A stretch of DNA of 64,000 bases from Acidobacteriota bacterium (GCA_017307505.1 JAFKEE010000023.1:62001-126000), one strand, 5' to 3'; counted from the first letter of the stretch, positions 15,425-25,497 are shown. Made by a program: numbers and translations. The notes: a model not told the origin generated them from the sequence alone.

Positions 15425-18070
15425 TCACATGGGCTTCACGGGTGGAACCACTTGCGGCAGTTGGCGTGTCCCGGGAACTTCGAACTTCCCCTTGCGGATC
15501 TCGCCTGTTCCCGCGCTGCACGGGAACGGGTGGACCCACTGAACCCGGCCACCGTCGTAAACGACCTTGCCATCCGGCGTCACTGCCATCAGGAACGTCA
15601 TCTTCGAGTAGCTCTGACCGCTTTCGCCCATGACGGTTTCGACGAGGAAGCAGCGGCCATCCTCATCCATTTCGACCATGCCTTCGCACACCTTCGGCGC
15701 CGCCAGTTGCACCGGCCGGCCTCCCGTGCGCTCGACAATGGCCTTGAGCAGTTCGTTCGGGAACGCATAGAACGGCAATGCTCCCGAAGCCTGATCGTTC
15801 TTCGTGCCGCAGACGATTGTGTGAAGCGCCTGCAGCCAACCCATACGGTTGTCTTCTTTTCGCGCCGCCCAAGTCCGCACGAACCAGATCAGCGACCGGA
15901 TCTCCTCCTGCCACTGCTGGTCGTACGAAGCGAGAGCTGCCCGCGCCTGGCAGAGCGTGTGCAGAAGCTTTGAACGGAGTTCCTTGTTGTCCTTGCCGGA
16001 CTCGAAGGTCGCCTCTGCTTCCTGAACGCCTGCAATCAGCACCTTCTTCTTCTCGATGCCAGCCTGGATCGTCAGCGCCCAGGCCCGATTCACCCGCCTG
16101 CATTCATCGACCATCTCCTGGGAGAACTCATATCCCTGGACGAGGCCGCGGAACTGCGAAACGGGCATCCGGTTCGAGAAGAAGTCGGTCAGTTCTTTGC
16201 GAACCAGGTTGTACATACCGCCGATTCGATCGGTCGCGGGGCCTTCGACGCGTTCCGGCAGATCCTTGAGGGACCGGAGCCGTTTCGCTCGAAGCCATTG
16301 CGCCGCCGGGGTCTGCTTGATCTGCTCCCGGATCGCGCGGATCTTGTCCTGGTCTGGCGTGACGCCATGCTTCAGTTGATCCAGGGCGAGTTGAAGCTGC
16401 TCGACCAGTTCGCGATGGCAATCATCCCGGCCGGCCGCGAGGCATTGGGTCATCAGGTCGGTGATTGTGCCGATCTGATTTCCCATCGCGCCCACAGCCA
16501 CCTGCGGAAGATTCCACCACGGAGACCGGGCCTTCTTCGCCTTGGTTTTCTCGACCGATCCATTGCCCTTGTACTGGAAGCGATGCTCCACAAACCGCGG
16601 GAAGCGATCGCCCTCCACCACGCAGACAAAGTCGAAGTCGTAGTCGCCGCCGTTCTTCGCCGCCGTCCTCGAATGAAGGAGAAAGGTGCCTTCGAGTTCG
16701 AGCTGCTCCGAAGTGACTCTCGCCGCCAGGGCTTCAGCTTCCGGACAGCTTTGACGCGCGAGTTCGTTCGCGAGCAGGTGACGCGTTTCTGCCGGCGGGA
16801 TCTTGGTGTACGGCAACAGGTCCTCCTTCATGCGCACCGGATACCGAACGACCAGCCCACGGTTGGTAGCCAGGGCGTTGATCGAGCGGTCCTGCGGCAT
16901 CCAGTCGGAACCTGAGTACACCTGTCCGTTGTGCAGCAGCAGATAGCCGTCGTCCGCGAGAGCAAACGCCGGCATCTCAAACCCACCCGCTGTACACACC
17001 TTGAACGCCCACCGCGCCAGAATACGCTCCAACTGGTTGTTGACCCAGGGATGCTGGATCAGGAAGCCAGTTGGATCCGCTTTGAGAACGCCTTCCAGAA
17101 CAGTCCGCTCCACCGATGTCGCTTCATCGTCTTCAGCGGGCATCTCATCCACCAGCGGGCGCTGGGTTTCCGAGATTCCGAGAAGCTCGAAGAGCCCCGT
17201 GTAGTCGCGGTATTCCAGGAGGTCTTTCAACTTGGCGGTCTGGGCGAGGGCGTGCGGCTTGATTTCGAGTTCGAACGAGTCTTCCGGCGCGTGCTGGACG
17301 ACCGTGTAGCTCGACTCGAAAGCCAGTGGCCGCGAGTATTCGCGAATCCCAAGGATCATCTCTCCGGCGAACGTGCGCGCTTCACCGGTGAGCCAGGCGA
17401 GCAGCTTGGACGGACCCTTGTATTCAGGCTTGACAGAAGAGACTGGCAGGATCACGTCGGTCTCGAAGGCATCGGCCACCTCGTCCGCCATGATCTTGAA
17501 CGATCCCTTCGCTTGCGTTTGGGCGAACGCGACACGGAACTGGTAGAAACGGTTCTCGGGCAGGTTCAGCTTGTCGAAGATCGACTTGCGCAGCCAACCG
17601 CGGCAATCGTTCGTTCCCAGTTCGTGATCCGGCACCACGGTGACACGGCCATTCGGAATCTGCATGCGCACCATACAGGGCGAGACCAAAATTCCGAAGT
17701 ACGTGACCGCGGCTTGGGGCCAGTCGGAGAATCGCGCCGCCAGCGGACGCTCATAACGCGAGTCCACGGCGTAATACTTCCCGTTCTTGGCCGACCCGGA
17801 TGCGCCGATGAGCCGGTACTCCGTGCCGTCGAGGGCGAATCGCGACAGGGTGCTTTCCACCTTCGCGCGTTCCACCTGGTCGAGCGGTTCGGGAGTCACA
17901 GAGACGGACGCCACCTTGATCCCTGGACAGAGGGCTTCGAGCAGCGTGTTCTTCAACTGCGCTTGTGGGCTCAGGTTCGGCATCTTGCGTTCGATCTTGC
18001 CTTCCTTGGTGACCGTCAGGCTGAGGACCTTCAGGCCGGAATTCGTTGTGACGGGTGCGGGGCTGGTCAT
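15425..18070 (-). CDS. RdRP/YonO-like two-barrel (DPBB) RNA polymerase homologue
   Basis: 881 aa. Motifs follow the order of cellular RNA-dependent RNA polymerases (QDE-1/RDR) and phage YonO: YRLIGASGS (85-93, cf. the LGFSxSQ region), RFYQFRVAFAQTQAKGSF (174-191, cf. QxR...KG), RGLVVRYPVRMKEDLLPYTK (404-423, cf. TRNPCLHPGD), then GGDYDFDFVCVVEGDRFP (474-491), where D476, D478 and D480 match the catalytic DxDGD, and finally MGNQIGTITDLM...C...LALDQLKHG (529-569, cf. the LG-I...C..LA...AVD..K.G helix). The canonical Gly between the last two Asp is Phe. The start has AAGGAG 5-6 bases upstream. It sits in the coupling-protein operon. Activity and template are unknown; homology is by eye. Confidence 0.7.
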   Translation of the reverse strand: MTSPAPVTTNSGLKVLSLTVTKEGKIERKMPNLSPQAQLKNTLLEALCPGIKVASVSVTPEPLDQVERAKVESTLSRFALDGTEYRLIGASGSAKNGKYYAVDSRYERPLAARFSDWPQAAVTYFGILVSPCMVRMQIPNGRVTVVPDHELGTNDCRGWLRKSIFDKLNLPENRFYQFRVAFAQTQAKGSFKIMADEVADAFETDVILPVSSVKPEYKGPSKLLAWLTGEARTFAGEMILGIREYSRPLAFESSYTVVQHAPEDSFELEIKPHALAQTAKLKDLLEYRDYTGLFELLGISETQRPLVDEMPAEDDEATSVERTVLEGVLKADPTGFLIQHPWVNNQLERILARWAFKVCTAGGFEMPAFALADDGYLLLHNGQVYSGSDWMPQDRSINALATNRGLVVRYPVRMKEDLLPYTKIPPAETRHLLANELARQSCPEAEALAARVTSEQLELEGTFLLHSRTAAKNGGDYDFDFVCVVEGDRFPRFVEHRFQYKGNGSVEKTKAKKARSPWWNLPQVAVGAMGNQIGTITDLMTQCLAAGRDDCHRELVEQLQLALDQLKHGVTPDQDKIRAIREQIKQTPAAQWLRAKRLRSLKDLPERVEGPATDRIGGMYNLVRKELTDFFSNRMPVSQFRGLVQGYEFSQEMVDECRRVNRAWALTIQAGIEKKKVLIAGVQEAEATFESGKDNKELRSKLLHTLCQARAALASYDQQWQEEIRSLIWFVRTWAARKEDNRMGWLQALHTIVCGTKNDQASGALPFYAFPNELLKAIVERTGGRPVQLAAPKVCEGMVEMDEDGRCFLVETVMGESGQSYSKMTFLMAVTPDGKVVYDGGRVQWVHPFPCSAGTGEIRKGKFEVPGTRQLPQVVPPVKPM

Positions 18071-18321
18071 GAGTTCTCCTTGAAACGGTCGTGGGATGGG
18101 ACAACAGACCGTTCGTGAGGGAGTCCTCACGTGCGCAGTACCCGGGCTGGGTTCCTTCGCTGGCCTGCTGCCGAAACACTCGTGTTTCGGGTCAGGCCTC
18201 CGCGAATGGAAGCCGCCCTATTCCGTTGTGTTGCCTGTCGCGATAAGACTGGGCAGGTTGCTCTCAGAACCGGTGAAGGTCGCGAAAGCGGATTCCCACA
18301 TGAGGTGTGGGCGCCTTCTAC

Positions 18322-18657
18322 TCAACTTGCGTTGGCAGTAGAAACCCTTTTGGCCGAACTGACCGGCTCCTTTTCGAGCCGGACCTCATTGCCCTCAATC
18401 CTTTGCGTCACGCGGTACTCATGAACGAAGTACACGCGGCTGTCGTTCTTGAACGCGATCACCAGCCCCTCGGGCTCGTTGGCAACCTCTTGCTCCAGCG
18501 TGGGTTTGCCATCGTCGCCAGCCGGGCGGCCGACGAAGTAGCGGACCAGTTGATCACCGGACTCCGCCCGCCGCCGACGGTTTCCACGGCGAATACCTGC
18601 TTTCGAGCCTGGGCTCTTTGCTGAAGCCGGCTTTGGCGATTGGTAGTTCGGCTGCAT
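18322..18657 (-). CDS. small basic hypothetical protein upstream of the polymerase-like gene
   Basis: 111 aa. The first ~40 residues are Lys/Arg/Ser/Pro-rich and probably disordered (GIRRGNRRRRAESG); a short alpha/beta segment follows (LVIAFKNDSRVYFVHEYRV). ATG at 18657 lies 4 bases after the stop of the next upstream gene; no strong Shine-Dalgarno is visible, so coupling may supply initiation. Could bind nucleic acid, judged only from charge. Confidence 0.5.
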   Translation of the reverse strand: MQPNYQSPKPASAKSPGSKAGIRRGNRRRRAESGDQLVRYFVGRPAGDDGKPTLEQEVANEPEGLVIAFKNDSRVYFVHEYRVTQRIEGNEVRLEKEPVSSAKRVSTANAS

Positions 18658-18661
18658 CTCG

Positions 18662-18907
18662 TCACGATCGTCCGGAGACGCGCTTCCATTCGTCTTCAAA
18701 CGACACCTCCTTCCACCCGACCTCTGTCGGCACAAAACACCTCCCCTCGCCGTCCAGCCGCAGGTACCTCCGCGTTTCGATGTGCTTGTAGTGATCGAGC
18801 CCGGCATCTCGGTACATCCACATGAACTCACCATTCTGCGGCGGCTTCAATTGGCGCTCCAAGGGCGCCCAGTTCGGTGGCGATGGTTCGATGGCGGGGG
18901 GTTGCAT
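18662..18907 (-). CDS. small hypothetical protein, 81 aa
   Basis: Unrecognised. Contains FMWMYRDAGLDHYKHIETRRYLRL and a conserved-looking Trp/Glu-rich C-terminus (GWKEVSFEDEWKRV). Start is uncertain: ATG at 18907 or 18937, neither with a good ribosome binding site. Adjacent to the basic protein gene by 4 bases, so probably the first gene of the leftward polymerase-coupling protein operon. Confidence 0.45.
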   Translation of the reverse strand: MQPPAIEPSPPNWAPLERQLKPPQNGEFMWMYRDAGLDHYKHIETRRYLRLDGEGRCFVPTEVGWKEVSFEDEWKRVSGRS

Positions 18908-19283
18908 CGAAGTGCAGGATACGGCTGGTCGGTACATCAGCGAAATGACTTCGGCGTGGCCACAACGGGTCTTTGGTTTCTCTTGGTTCTTCCGAGTGGC
19001 GCTCTCCTTCGCTTCGGGTTATAGCAAGAAGATGAGATTTGCTGGGCGATGCACTCGCGACTCGCGGTTGAAGCCGGACGCACCGATGCCGCAGACATCC
19101 TGTACTGTCTCCTGTTTGCAGGAGGCGTTTGCTGACGGCCTCGTACATCGTGGGGTCCCATGAGGCGCACGCCCCAACACATGGCCGAAGCGGCCTGCGA
19201 CCGGGGCCGATGAGGGATGAGCGTCGACGCCGGAGTCCAGAAGTTGCAGCCCACACTTCGCGCGCCGAGAGGCGGCGGACCCC
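18908..19283. other. intergenic region upstream of the polymerase-coupling operon
   Basis: About 375 bases without a supported gene. Short ORFs on both strands have no ribosome binding sites. It should hold the promoter for the leftward operon starting near 18907 and the 3' end of the transcript from the DISARM-like operon. Confidence 0.45.
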
Positions 19284-19305
19284 AGAGGCGCACCAGCGCG
19301 CCTCT
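19284..19305 (-). terminator. GC-rich hairpin at the end of the DISARM-like operon
   Basis: Perfect 8-bp stem: GAGGCGC at 19285-19291 pairs with GCGCCTC at 19298-19304 around the loop ACCAGC, extended by the pair 19284/19305. It begins right at the stop codon of the leftward ATPase gene. No U-tract follows, so it may be a transcript-stabilising 3' end rather than a classic intrinsic terminator. Confidence 0.45.
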
Positions 19306-21290
19306 CAGCCCAGATCACATCGGAGTAGGCGGTCGTTGACGGAGGAACCCGAGAGCTTCTGCACCAGAAAGTCCGATGACTGAATTTCCGCCGGAGGGTT
19401 CGAGGTCGTCGTAATGATGTATTGAAATGGCGGCTGCTCAGACAGACCCTCCAAGGACGCGGCGAACCGAAACAGCCGGTGGTAGATTGACTCGCCGAGG
19501 TCCGCTTCCCGAGGACTGTCGTGAATGAGAAATGCGGGAACGCCGGCCCGTCCCTCGATACTCATGAGCATCGCGGTAAGGTCGAAAACGAGCGTCTTCA
19601 GCGACTCCATGGCTTGGCCGCCAACCTGAACCTTCGCCTGCAATCCCTGGCCGGTGAGATCAATCGATGACTCTACATCGCTGCCAAGTAGGGCGCGGCT
19701 GACGAAGACGTAGATGTCATTGAACCGGCGCATGACATCAGCGTGCCGGTCCCGAAGAGCGGATTGCTGGTCCCGAAGTTCCTTCTCGCGATCATCCAAG
19801 GCGAGGATGGCCCGTTCAGCTTTCGACGATTGGTCTTGAAGGTCCGAGAACTCGCCCACGTCATCCTGAAACCTCCGCGCATCAGACGACTGGCGCCGTC
19901 GGGCGTCGTGGTCCTGTTCCGCCAGGCTCTCCAGATCCCTGACCTTGGCGTTGAGGGTGTCTTCCGTCGCACGAAGAGTGGAAAGACGAACCTTCATAGT
20001 TTTCGCCTCAACCGAATAGTGATCGATGGCAGTCCTACAACCTTCGATGCGGGCTGCGAGTTCCGCCTTTTCATCGGCCACGCTCTGGGTATCGCGCCGA
20101 TGCGTTGACAGCGCGCACCCCTCAGCAAGGGCCAGGTCAATGGGGACGAAGCAGATCGGACAGAGGTCCCCATGCGTCTCCCGAAGCTCCCTCACCTTCA
20201 AATCCGTCCGTTCGCCTTGCAAGCCTTGCATCTGCTGCTTCGTGAGGTCCACCTTGGCATCCAGCTTCTTGAGCTGCTCGTCGAGGACCGCGCTTTCCTG
20301 AAGCACCCTATCCCGCTCGGCCCGGGCCTGGCTGATTTGCGCTGCGAACGGCCGCAAGGACTCCCGTTCCTGGCACATCCGGAGCTTCTCTTCGGCAACC
20401 GCCTGAAGGGCCGCCAAGTCGAGCGGTCCGCCGACCGCGCCATCCTGATCCAGCTCGACGCGACGCAGTAACTCAGCACGCAGTTCTTCGATCCGTCGCC
20501 GAAAATATGCCAGATCACGATCAACGCTCTGCCTCTTGGACGGAATGCGCTGACGGTCGTTCTTCAGGCGGATCTCCTCATCGTCCAGGATGCCTAACAG
20601 GGCACGCACTCCGGCCAAAACCTGATCCTTGGAAAGAGATGACACGGGCGATCCGGATTCAGATCTCGCGTGCCTCCAATCGAGAATGTGGTCAAAGCGA
20701 TTCTCCTGATCCCGGACCAACCAGGCAAGGGCGAAGAGCCAGGAAGAATCGTCACGGAGTTCCGGAACAATGCCGCTCAAAGTTGAAGGGCAAACAACGC
20801 TGCTGAGTGCGTCGAGCAAAGGTCCGATTCCCGTGGCGGCTTCCTTCGATTCCGCCAACTCCTCGAGCCTGGCCTGCCGCCGGACCATATGCCGGCGCGT
20901 CAGGCCAATCGGACGAATCACGGACCAGACTGTCCCGGCGACAACGATCTCCGCGCCAACCAACCCGTTTGGAAACTTCGCGGCAATGTTCCTTCGCTGA
21001 TCTTCGCTCGCAAAGGTGGCTTCCCCCAGGCAGTATCGTAGAAGTCGGCAGAGAAGCGTCTTGCCCGCGCCGTGGCCGCTATCGGCATTCTGCCCGACAT
21101 TGGCGGCTGAGGATCCGGGGTCGGGCGACCAGATCACATTCAGACCGGCCCGCAAGGGCACATCGCGAACCACTTCGCCGGGCTGAGTCCACAACACGAA
21201 TCGTCGAACCCATAGAGGCGGGTCACGTCGCGAATCATGGACCGAAATCGTCAGTTCGGGCTTAAGAAACAGCTCTTCTTGCCGTGCCAT
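19305..21290 (-). CDS. SMC/Rad50-like ATPase with zinc-hook CPIC motif
   Basis: 661 aa ABC-type ATPase of the SMC/DndD/DUF2326-like kind. Walker A is SGHGAGKT (71-78). Long coiled coils flank a central Rad50-type zinc hook CPIC (377-380). A C-terminal Walker B reads AFLIHDSPRE, with a preceding segment around LTGQGLQAKVQVGG. It would clamp DNA and dimerise through the hook. The ATG lies inside the 3' end of the methyltransferase gene (29-base overlap) with GGAG 8 bases upstream. It is the last gene of the four-gene defence operon, where it probably senses or bridges DNA for the helicases (inference). Confidence 0.82.
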   Translation of the reverse strand: MARQEELFLKPELTISVHDSRRDPPLWVRRFVLWTQPGEVVRDVPLRAGLNVIWSPDPGSSAANVGQNADSGHGAGKTLLCRLLRYCLGEATFASEDQRRNIAAKFPNGLVGAEIVVAGTVWSVIRPIGLTRRHMVRRQARLEELAESKEAATGIGPLLDALSSVVCPSTLSGIVPELRDDSSWLFALAWLVRDQENRFDHILDWRHARSESGSPVSSLSKDQVLAGVRALLGILDDEEIRLKNDRQRIPSKRQSVDRDLAYFRRRIEELRAELLRRVELDQDGAVGGPLDLAALQAVAEEKLRMCQERESLRPFAAQISQARAERDRVLQESAVLDEQLKKLDAKVDLTKQQMQGLQGERTDLKVRELRETHGDLCPICFVPIDLALAEGCALSTHRRDTQSVADEKAELAARIEGCRTAIDHYSVEAKTMKVRLSTLRATEDTLNAKVRDLESLAEQDHDARRRQSSDARRFQDDVGEFSDLQDQSSKAERAILALDDREKELRDQQSALRDRHADVMRRFNDIYVFVSRALLGSDVESSIDLTGQGLQAKVQVGGQAMESLKTLVFDLTAMLMSIEGRAGVPAFLIHDSPREADLGESIYHRLFRFAASLEGLSEQPPFQYIITTTSNPPAEIQSSDFLVQKLSGSSVNDRLLRCDLG

Positions 21291-24200
21291 CTTCGACGCT
21301 CCGCAGGAACTCCGCAAGCCGCAGTTCCGTCTCCTGTTCATCAGCGAGGCGCAAGGCCAGCCGGACAGCCATGTCCGCCCTTCCGGCAAGCCATTCCTCA
21401 TCCGCCTGCGCTGGCGCGTTGGACGTCACCGACCACAGGCCCGAGGATTCGACCAGCGCCCCTATGGACTTGAGGTAGATGATCGCATCGCCCCAGAGTT
21501 GATCCGTGGCGCCTCGCCGGAACATCGAGATATCAACCACGTTCTTCTGGACGGGCTGCGCTCCGGGGCCGATGACCCGTGCCCAATCCTTCATATGGGC
21601 TTTGTCGAGGAACGCCAACGCCATCGCGGGGTTGCGCACGAAGTGGACTGCCATCCAGACGCGGTGCGGATCAACCGGCGCGCCAAAACGATGCAGAACT
21701 TCGGTCACGGCGAGCAGAACGAAGTTGCCGGGTTGGATGCCGGGCGGCGTGGCCCATGCCCCGCTCGCCACCAAGTCCAATGTCGGAACCGACACCAGTT
21801 GAACGACGGGCGCGGGCATTCTCACGGCATTTGTCGCCACACCAGTTGGCAGCAACGCAATCGGGTCGCGCGGTGGTAACGAGCGCTCCAGGACGCCGAC
21901 CTCTTCGCGCGTCAGACCGAAAGCCTGCTGGACCAACGAATTCAGACGACTTTCCAGATCGGACTGCTCAGCAGAGTCTGCTACCGAGGACCGCGACAGC
22001 TCGATCAATCGCTTGGCGAGGTCCTCCATCTCCATGCGGACGTGCGCGCCGACGTTGGGAATCGGTAACGCCAGAAGGAACTGGACATCGACACTGATCC
22101 CATCGTCTTTCATGTGCTGGAACGTCCGGTTGATGACCCACCAGGTCACCCGCGAGTTGAGAATCGCCAGCAAGTACAAGTCGTCAGAGGGCACGAACAG
22201 GACCTTATTGTTTACGTATTGCCCTTCCCGGTCGAGAGCGAACTGAGAGAAGTAAGCGATGCACTGAACAACGATCTTCGGACCGTCAAACGCCTCGTAG
22301 TAATCACACTGCCGGAGTTCCCACCAGAACCTCCCCTTGTCGGCCCGCTTGCGCAACGGTCCCTCGAACGCCTTCAGATGCCGGTGGACCGACGGATAGC
22401 AAGAAGCAAAAATCTCCTCGGCCGATGATTCGTTCGGTGCATCGGACCAAGGCCAAGTACGGTTCTGGCTGGAAGGGATCACGATGTGCCACTGGTCACC
22501 CCATACACTGGTCCAGCGCTTGATATCCCGTCCCCGCAGGAATCTCTTCAGCACAAGGGAGCAACCGGGGTCTTCTGCAACCAGCCGATCCCTCGCCGCC
22601 GTGTCAAGGTAGAACGCCGTGTTCAGGCCAGTCAGTAACCCACGGATGGGCCGCCTCCCCGCGTACTCTGCGAGGGGCCGTCCCGTAGCCATCAACCGAT
22701 CCAGAAGGCCGCTCATCGCTGTGCCCTCGAGTTGCCACCGATCGGTTCGCAAATCCCGATGGGGTACCAGGATGTACTTGGTCCTTACCAGTTCGGGTAG
22801 ACCGAGTTTCTCGCGGTCCGAGTCATGAGCTTCGACAAACCGAAGCGTCGTGTCGTCGGGCACGCGCGCCGGCACTGGCTCAAACACGACCGCAGCCGGG
22901 AAGGTGTCCGCGGCTGGGAACAGGTTCCGAGAGTGACCGAAATCTACGAGCAGAGAAATCCGGGCGCGATCCCGAAGCAACTCCCGCAGCCCTTCGGCGT
23001 ATGTCGCGCGGAACCACTTATTCGGGGTGAGCATGCCCACCCGGCCTCGCGGCGCTGTGATGGTCAACGACCGCTCCAGGAATAGGACGGAGGAGTCCAC
23101 CGTACTTCGGAAGGACTCGAACATCGCAAAGAACTTCTTGTCGGTCTTGAGCGTCTCCTGGCGCACCCAAGGCGGGTTACCAAGCACTACCGAGAAACCT
23201 CCGTTCCAGCCAGTCGCGGGGTTCGAAGCTGACTCAGCGGGCGCGGGCAGCGAGAACACGTCCGGAAACGCCAGATGCCAGTGGAAGAAGCGGTATGCGC
23301 CGGCCAACCGTTCGACCTCTGTCCGCAGCCATGGGTCTACTGCATACGGGTTGTGCTCAATGCGGCGAAAGACCTCTTCCGTGATGGCGTAGGTGGTGTC
23401 GCCACCTTTCCGCCAGGCAAAGGCCGCGCACCAGGTATCAGCCCAGAATTTCCCGAACAGATACCCGCTCGACCGGACCGCCTCCTCGTAAATCCTTTCT
23501 TTTTCGCGAATGCCTTCGATGGTGTCGTCGGACAGGTTGTCCAAGCTGAGAAGGCCTGCCGCGAAGTTGCCCAACTGGTCCCACGGCTGAAGGTTCTCGT
23601 CGAACAGACTCTGGCGGCCGTGCCGCTCCTGCTGGTTGAGCTTCTTGTAGCGCTGGCAGACCTTCTTGTCGTCGCCCTCAGCCGGGTCGAAGGCCTCGTC
23701 GGGAACGCCGGCGGTCAGCAACGCCGGCGTGGCGCCGATCAGACTGTTCCCACACTGGATTCGGTGATCGAGGAATGAGAGCGGCTTGCCGGGATCGATA
23801 GCTTCCAGCCAGAGATTGACCTTGCACAGTTCGACAGCCATCGGGTTCACATCAACCCCGTAGATGCAGTGCCCGATGACGTCGCGGAGAGCTTTGCGGA
23901 GTGCGTCTGGCGAGGGTTCCTCGTCGCCGGTCCGCGCGGCGGCGAGACGTTTGGCGATGCGATGGGAGGCTGCGATGAGGAAATGGCCGCTGCCGCAAGC
24001 AGGGTCCACCACCTTCAGCTTCAGAATCGCGGCCTCGGAATCCTGCCCTCGCACGGCTCCGTCAAGGACGGGTTCGAGCGCGGCATCGAGCAGGCAATCG
24101 ATCAGACTGGTTGGCGTGTAGTAGCTTCCGGATGTCTTCCGCTCGTGGCCGCTGGCGGTCGTCAGGCAAAACAATGGCGCGTCCAGGTTCAATTCGGGGC

Positions 24201-25497
24201 GCAGTTCCAATAGCGACTCGTAAACGCTACCAAGCTCTTCTGCACCCAGATTCTTGTAGTCAACGCTGCGCAGCGCGCCATCAGCTACGGTCACGGCCAG
24301 GGCGCGCACGGCATCGAGCAGGTCGTGATTGGCGATATCGCATTCCTCGATATCGGGCATGGCCGTTGGAGAGAACAGAAAGCTCCCGAGCGCAGGCAAC
24401 GCCAGTTCGGGACAGCCGGTGTCTGAGCCCAACTTCTGCATTGCGAGCCGCAGGGTTACGTACAGATCCCCGTGCCGAGTTCCACTCCGGCGCTCAGCCA
24501 GACGGCGAAGCCTGGCGGTTGAATAATGCCGGACATAGCGCAGTCGCGCAGCTTCCTTTTCTTCACCAGCGAGAAGCAGGAGGCCCCGGTCCTCGGCGAC
24601 GAACAAAAACAGCAAGCGGTAGACCAGCCGCAGTACCTGGCGGTAGTAATCCTGCGCGTCGAGATCACCGGAGCGCAGGCGTGCCCGGAGCACGCCGTTT
24701 GCCGGATACGCCAGAAAGCCCCGGCCAAGACAGGAGATCGCATCTTCCACACCGGTTCGCAGTTGGTCCAGCGCGCGGACACCCCGCTCGCGCGAAGACT
24801 GGGACCACTTCTCCAACCAGCAGTCGGAGGGCGATTCCGCCTCGACCCGCGACTGATGACACAGCAGCCATAGGAGAACGAAGTCGGAATAGCCCTCGCC
24901 GAGCATCATCGCTTCCAGGTCGAACTCCACGTAGCTCTGCCGGGTCAGGCTGGCATTGTCACGGAGGATGCGAAGCCGCAACCCGTTGGAGACAACACCC
25001 CACAGGTGTTCCTTGGAGCGGTTCAGGAATTCCTGCAACAGACTGTGCGGGCTGCTACGGGAGGCGCCGGCGACACGCTGCGACGGTCTGTCGAGGTCGA
25101 CGCGCAAGCCCAGCAGGTGAATGGGTGTCCGGTGCCAGCCGTGAGAGACGGCGTAGGACTTGCCGTCGACGTCGGCGGCCTTGGCGGTGAGCAGTCGGCC
25201 GTAGCCCAACTCCTGGAAGAGGGGGAGAAGCCACTTCTCACGAGTCAGCGTCGTGCCGGAATCGGTGTCCGGCAACCGTTCGCTCGCGTTGCGGAATGCC
25301 GACCATGCCGCCAGCAAGCGGTTCCAGGCGCGGTTGGTGGTCTCCGTGATCTTCTCGCCCTCGGGCAGATGGTATGCCTCTGGCGTGAGCCCGCCGAGGT
25401 CCGGATCGCCGGCGGCGATCCGTTCCAGGAGGTCGGACGGTAGAATGGCGCCTTCTGTCCGAACCGTGAGGAAGAGATCTCGCGTGCGAGTCTGCAT
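21262..25497 (-). CDS. Eco57I/DrmMI-type N6-adenine DNA methyltransferase
   Basis: 1411 aa. SAM motif I is VVDPACGSGHF (near residues 497-507) and catalytic motif IV is LGNPPW (near 770-775), typical of gamma-class N6-adenine methylases of Eco57I/PglX/DrmMI type. The large N-terminal region resembles the helical part of type IIG enzymes, but I see no PD-ExK nuclease motif there. The C-terminal ~350 residues may include the target-recognition domain. The start at MQTRTRDL is 4 bases downstream of the SNF2 gene stop. It would mark self DNA for the operon. Size agrees with DISARM class 1 methylases. Confidence 0.85.
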   Translation of the reverse strand: MQTRTRDLFLTVRTEGAILPSDLLERIAAGDPDLGGLTPEAYHLPEGEKITETTNRAWNRLLAAWSAFRNASERLPDTDSGTTLTREKWLLPLFQELGYGRLLTAKAADVDGKSYAVSHGWHRTPIHLLGLRVDLDRPSQRVAGASRSSPHSLLQEFLNRSKEHLWGVVSNGLRLRILRDNASLTRQSYVEFDLEAMMLGEGYSDFVLLWLLCHQSRVEAESPSDCWLEKWSQSSRERGVRALDQLRTGVEDAISCLGRGFLAYPANGVLRARLRSGDLDAQDYYRQVLRLVYRLLFLFVAEDRGLLLLAGEEKEAARLRYVRHYSTARLRRLAERRSGTRHGDLYVTLRLAMQKLGSDTGCPELALPALGSFLFSPTAMPDIEECDIANHDLLDAVRALAVTVADGALRSVDYKNLGAEELGSVYESLLELRPELNLDAPLFCLTTASGHERKTSGSYYTPTSLIDCLLDAALEPVLDGAVRGQDSEAAILKLKVVDPACGSGHFLIAASHRIAKRLAAARTGDEEPSPDALRKALRDVIGHCIYGVDVNPMAVELCKVNLWLEAIDPGKPLSFLDHRIQCGNSLIGATPALLTAGVPDEAFDPAEGDDKKVCQRYKKLNQQERHGRQSLFDENLQPWDQLGNFAAGLLSLDNLSDDTIEGIREKERIYEEAVRSSGYLFGKFWADTWCAAFAWRKGGDTTYAITEEVFRRIEHNPYAVDPWLRTEVERLAGAYRFFHWHLAFPDVFSLPAPAESASNPATGWNGGFSVVLGNPPWVRQETLKTDKKFFAMFESFRSTVDSSVLFLERSLTITAPRGRVGMLTPNKWFRATYAEGLRELLRDRARISLLVDFGHSRNLFPAADTFPAAVVFEPVPARVPDDTTLRFVEAHDSDREKLGLPELVRTKYILVPHRDLRTDRWQLEGTAMSGLLDRLMATGRPLAEYAGRRPIRGLLTGLNTAFYLDTAARDRLVAEDPGCSLVLKRFLRGRDIKRWTSVWGDQWHIVIPSSQNRTWPWSDAPNESSAEEIFASCYPSVHRHLKAFEGPLRKRADKGRFWWELRQCDYYEAFDGPKIVVQCIAYFSQFALDREGQYVNNKVLFVPSDDLYLLAILNSRVTWWVINRTFQHMKDDGISVDVQFLLALPIPNVGAHVRMEMEDLAKRLIELSRSSVADSAEQSDLESRLNSLVQQAFGLTREEVGVLERSLPPRDPIALLPTGVATNAVRMPAPVVQLVSVPTLDLVASGAWATPPGIQPGNFVLLAVTEVLHRFGAPVDPHRVWMAVHFVRNPAMALAFLDKAHMKDWARVIGPGAQPVQKNVVDISMFRRGATDQLWGDAIIYLKSIGALVESSGLWSVTSNAPAQADEEWLAGRADMAVRLALRLADEQETELRLAEFLRSVEDGTARRAVS

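Noticed and set aside
16931-18118. Long + strand ORF (395 aa) opposite the polymerase-like gene
   Set aside because: It is antisense to a gene with strong motifs and its own ribosome site; composition is that of a reverse-strand shadow.
24111-25190. 359-aa + strand ORF opposite the methyltransferase
   Set aside because: Arg/Ala/Pro-rich antisense shadow of a well-supported gene, with no recognisable motif.
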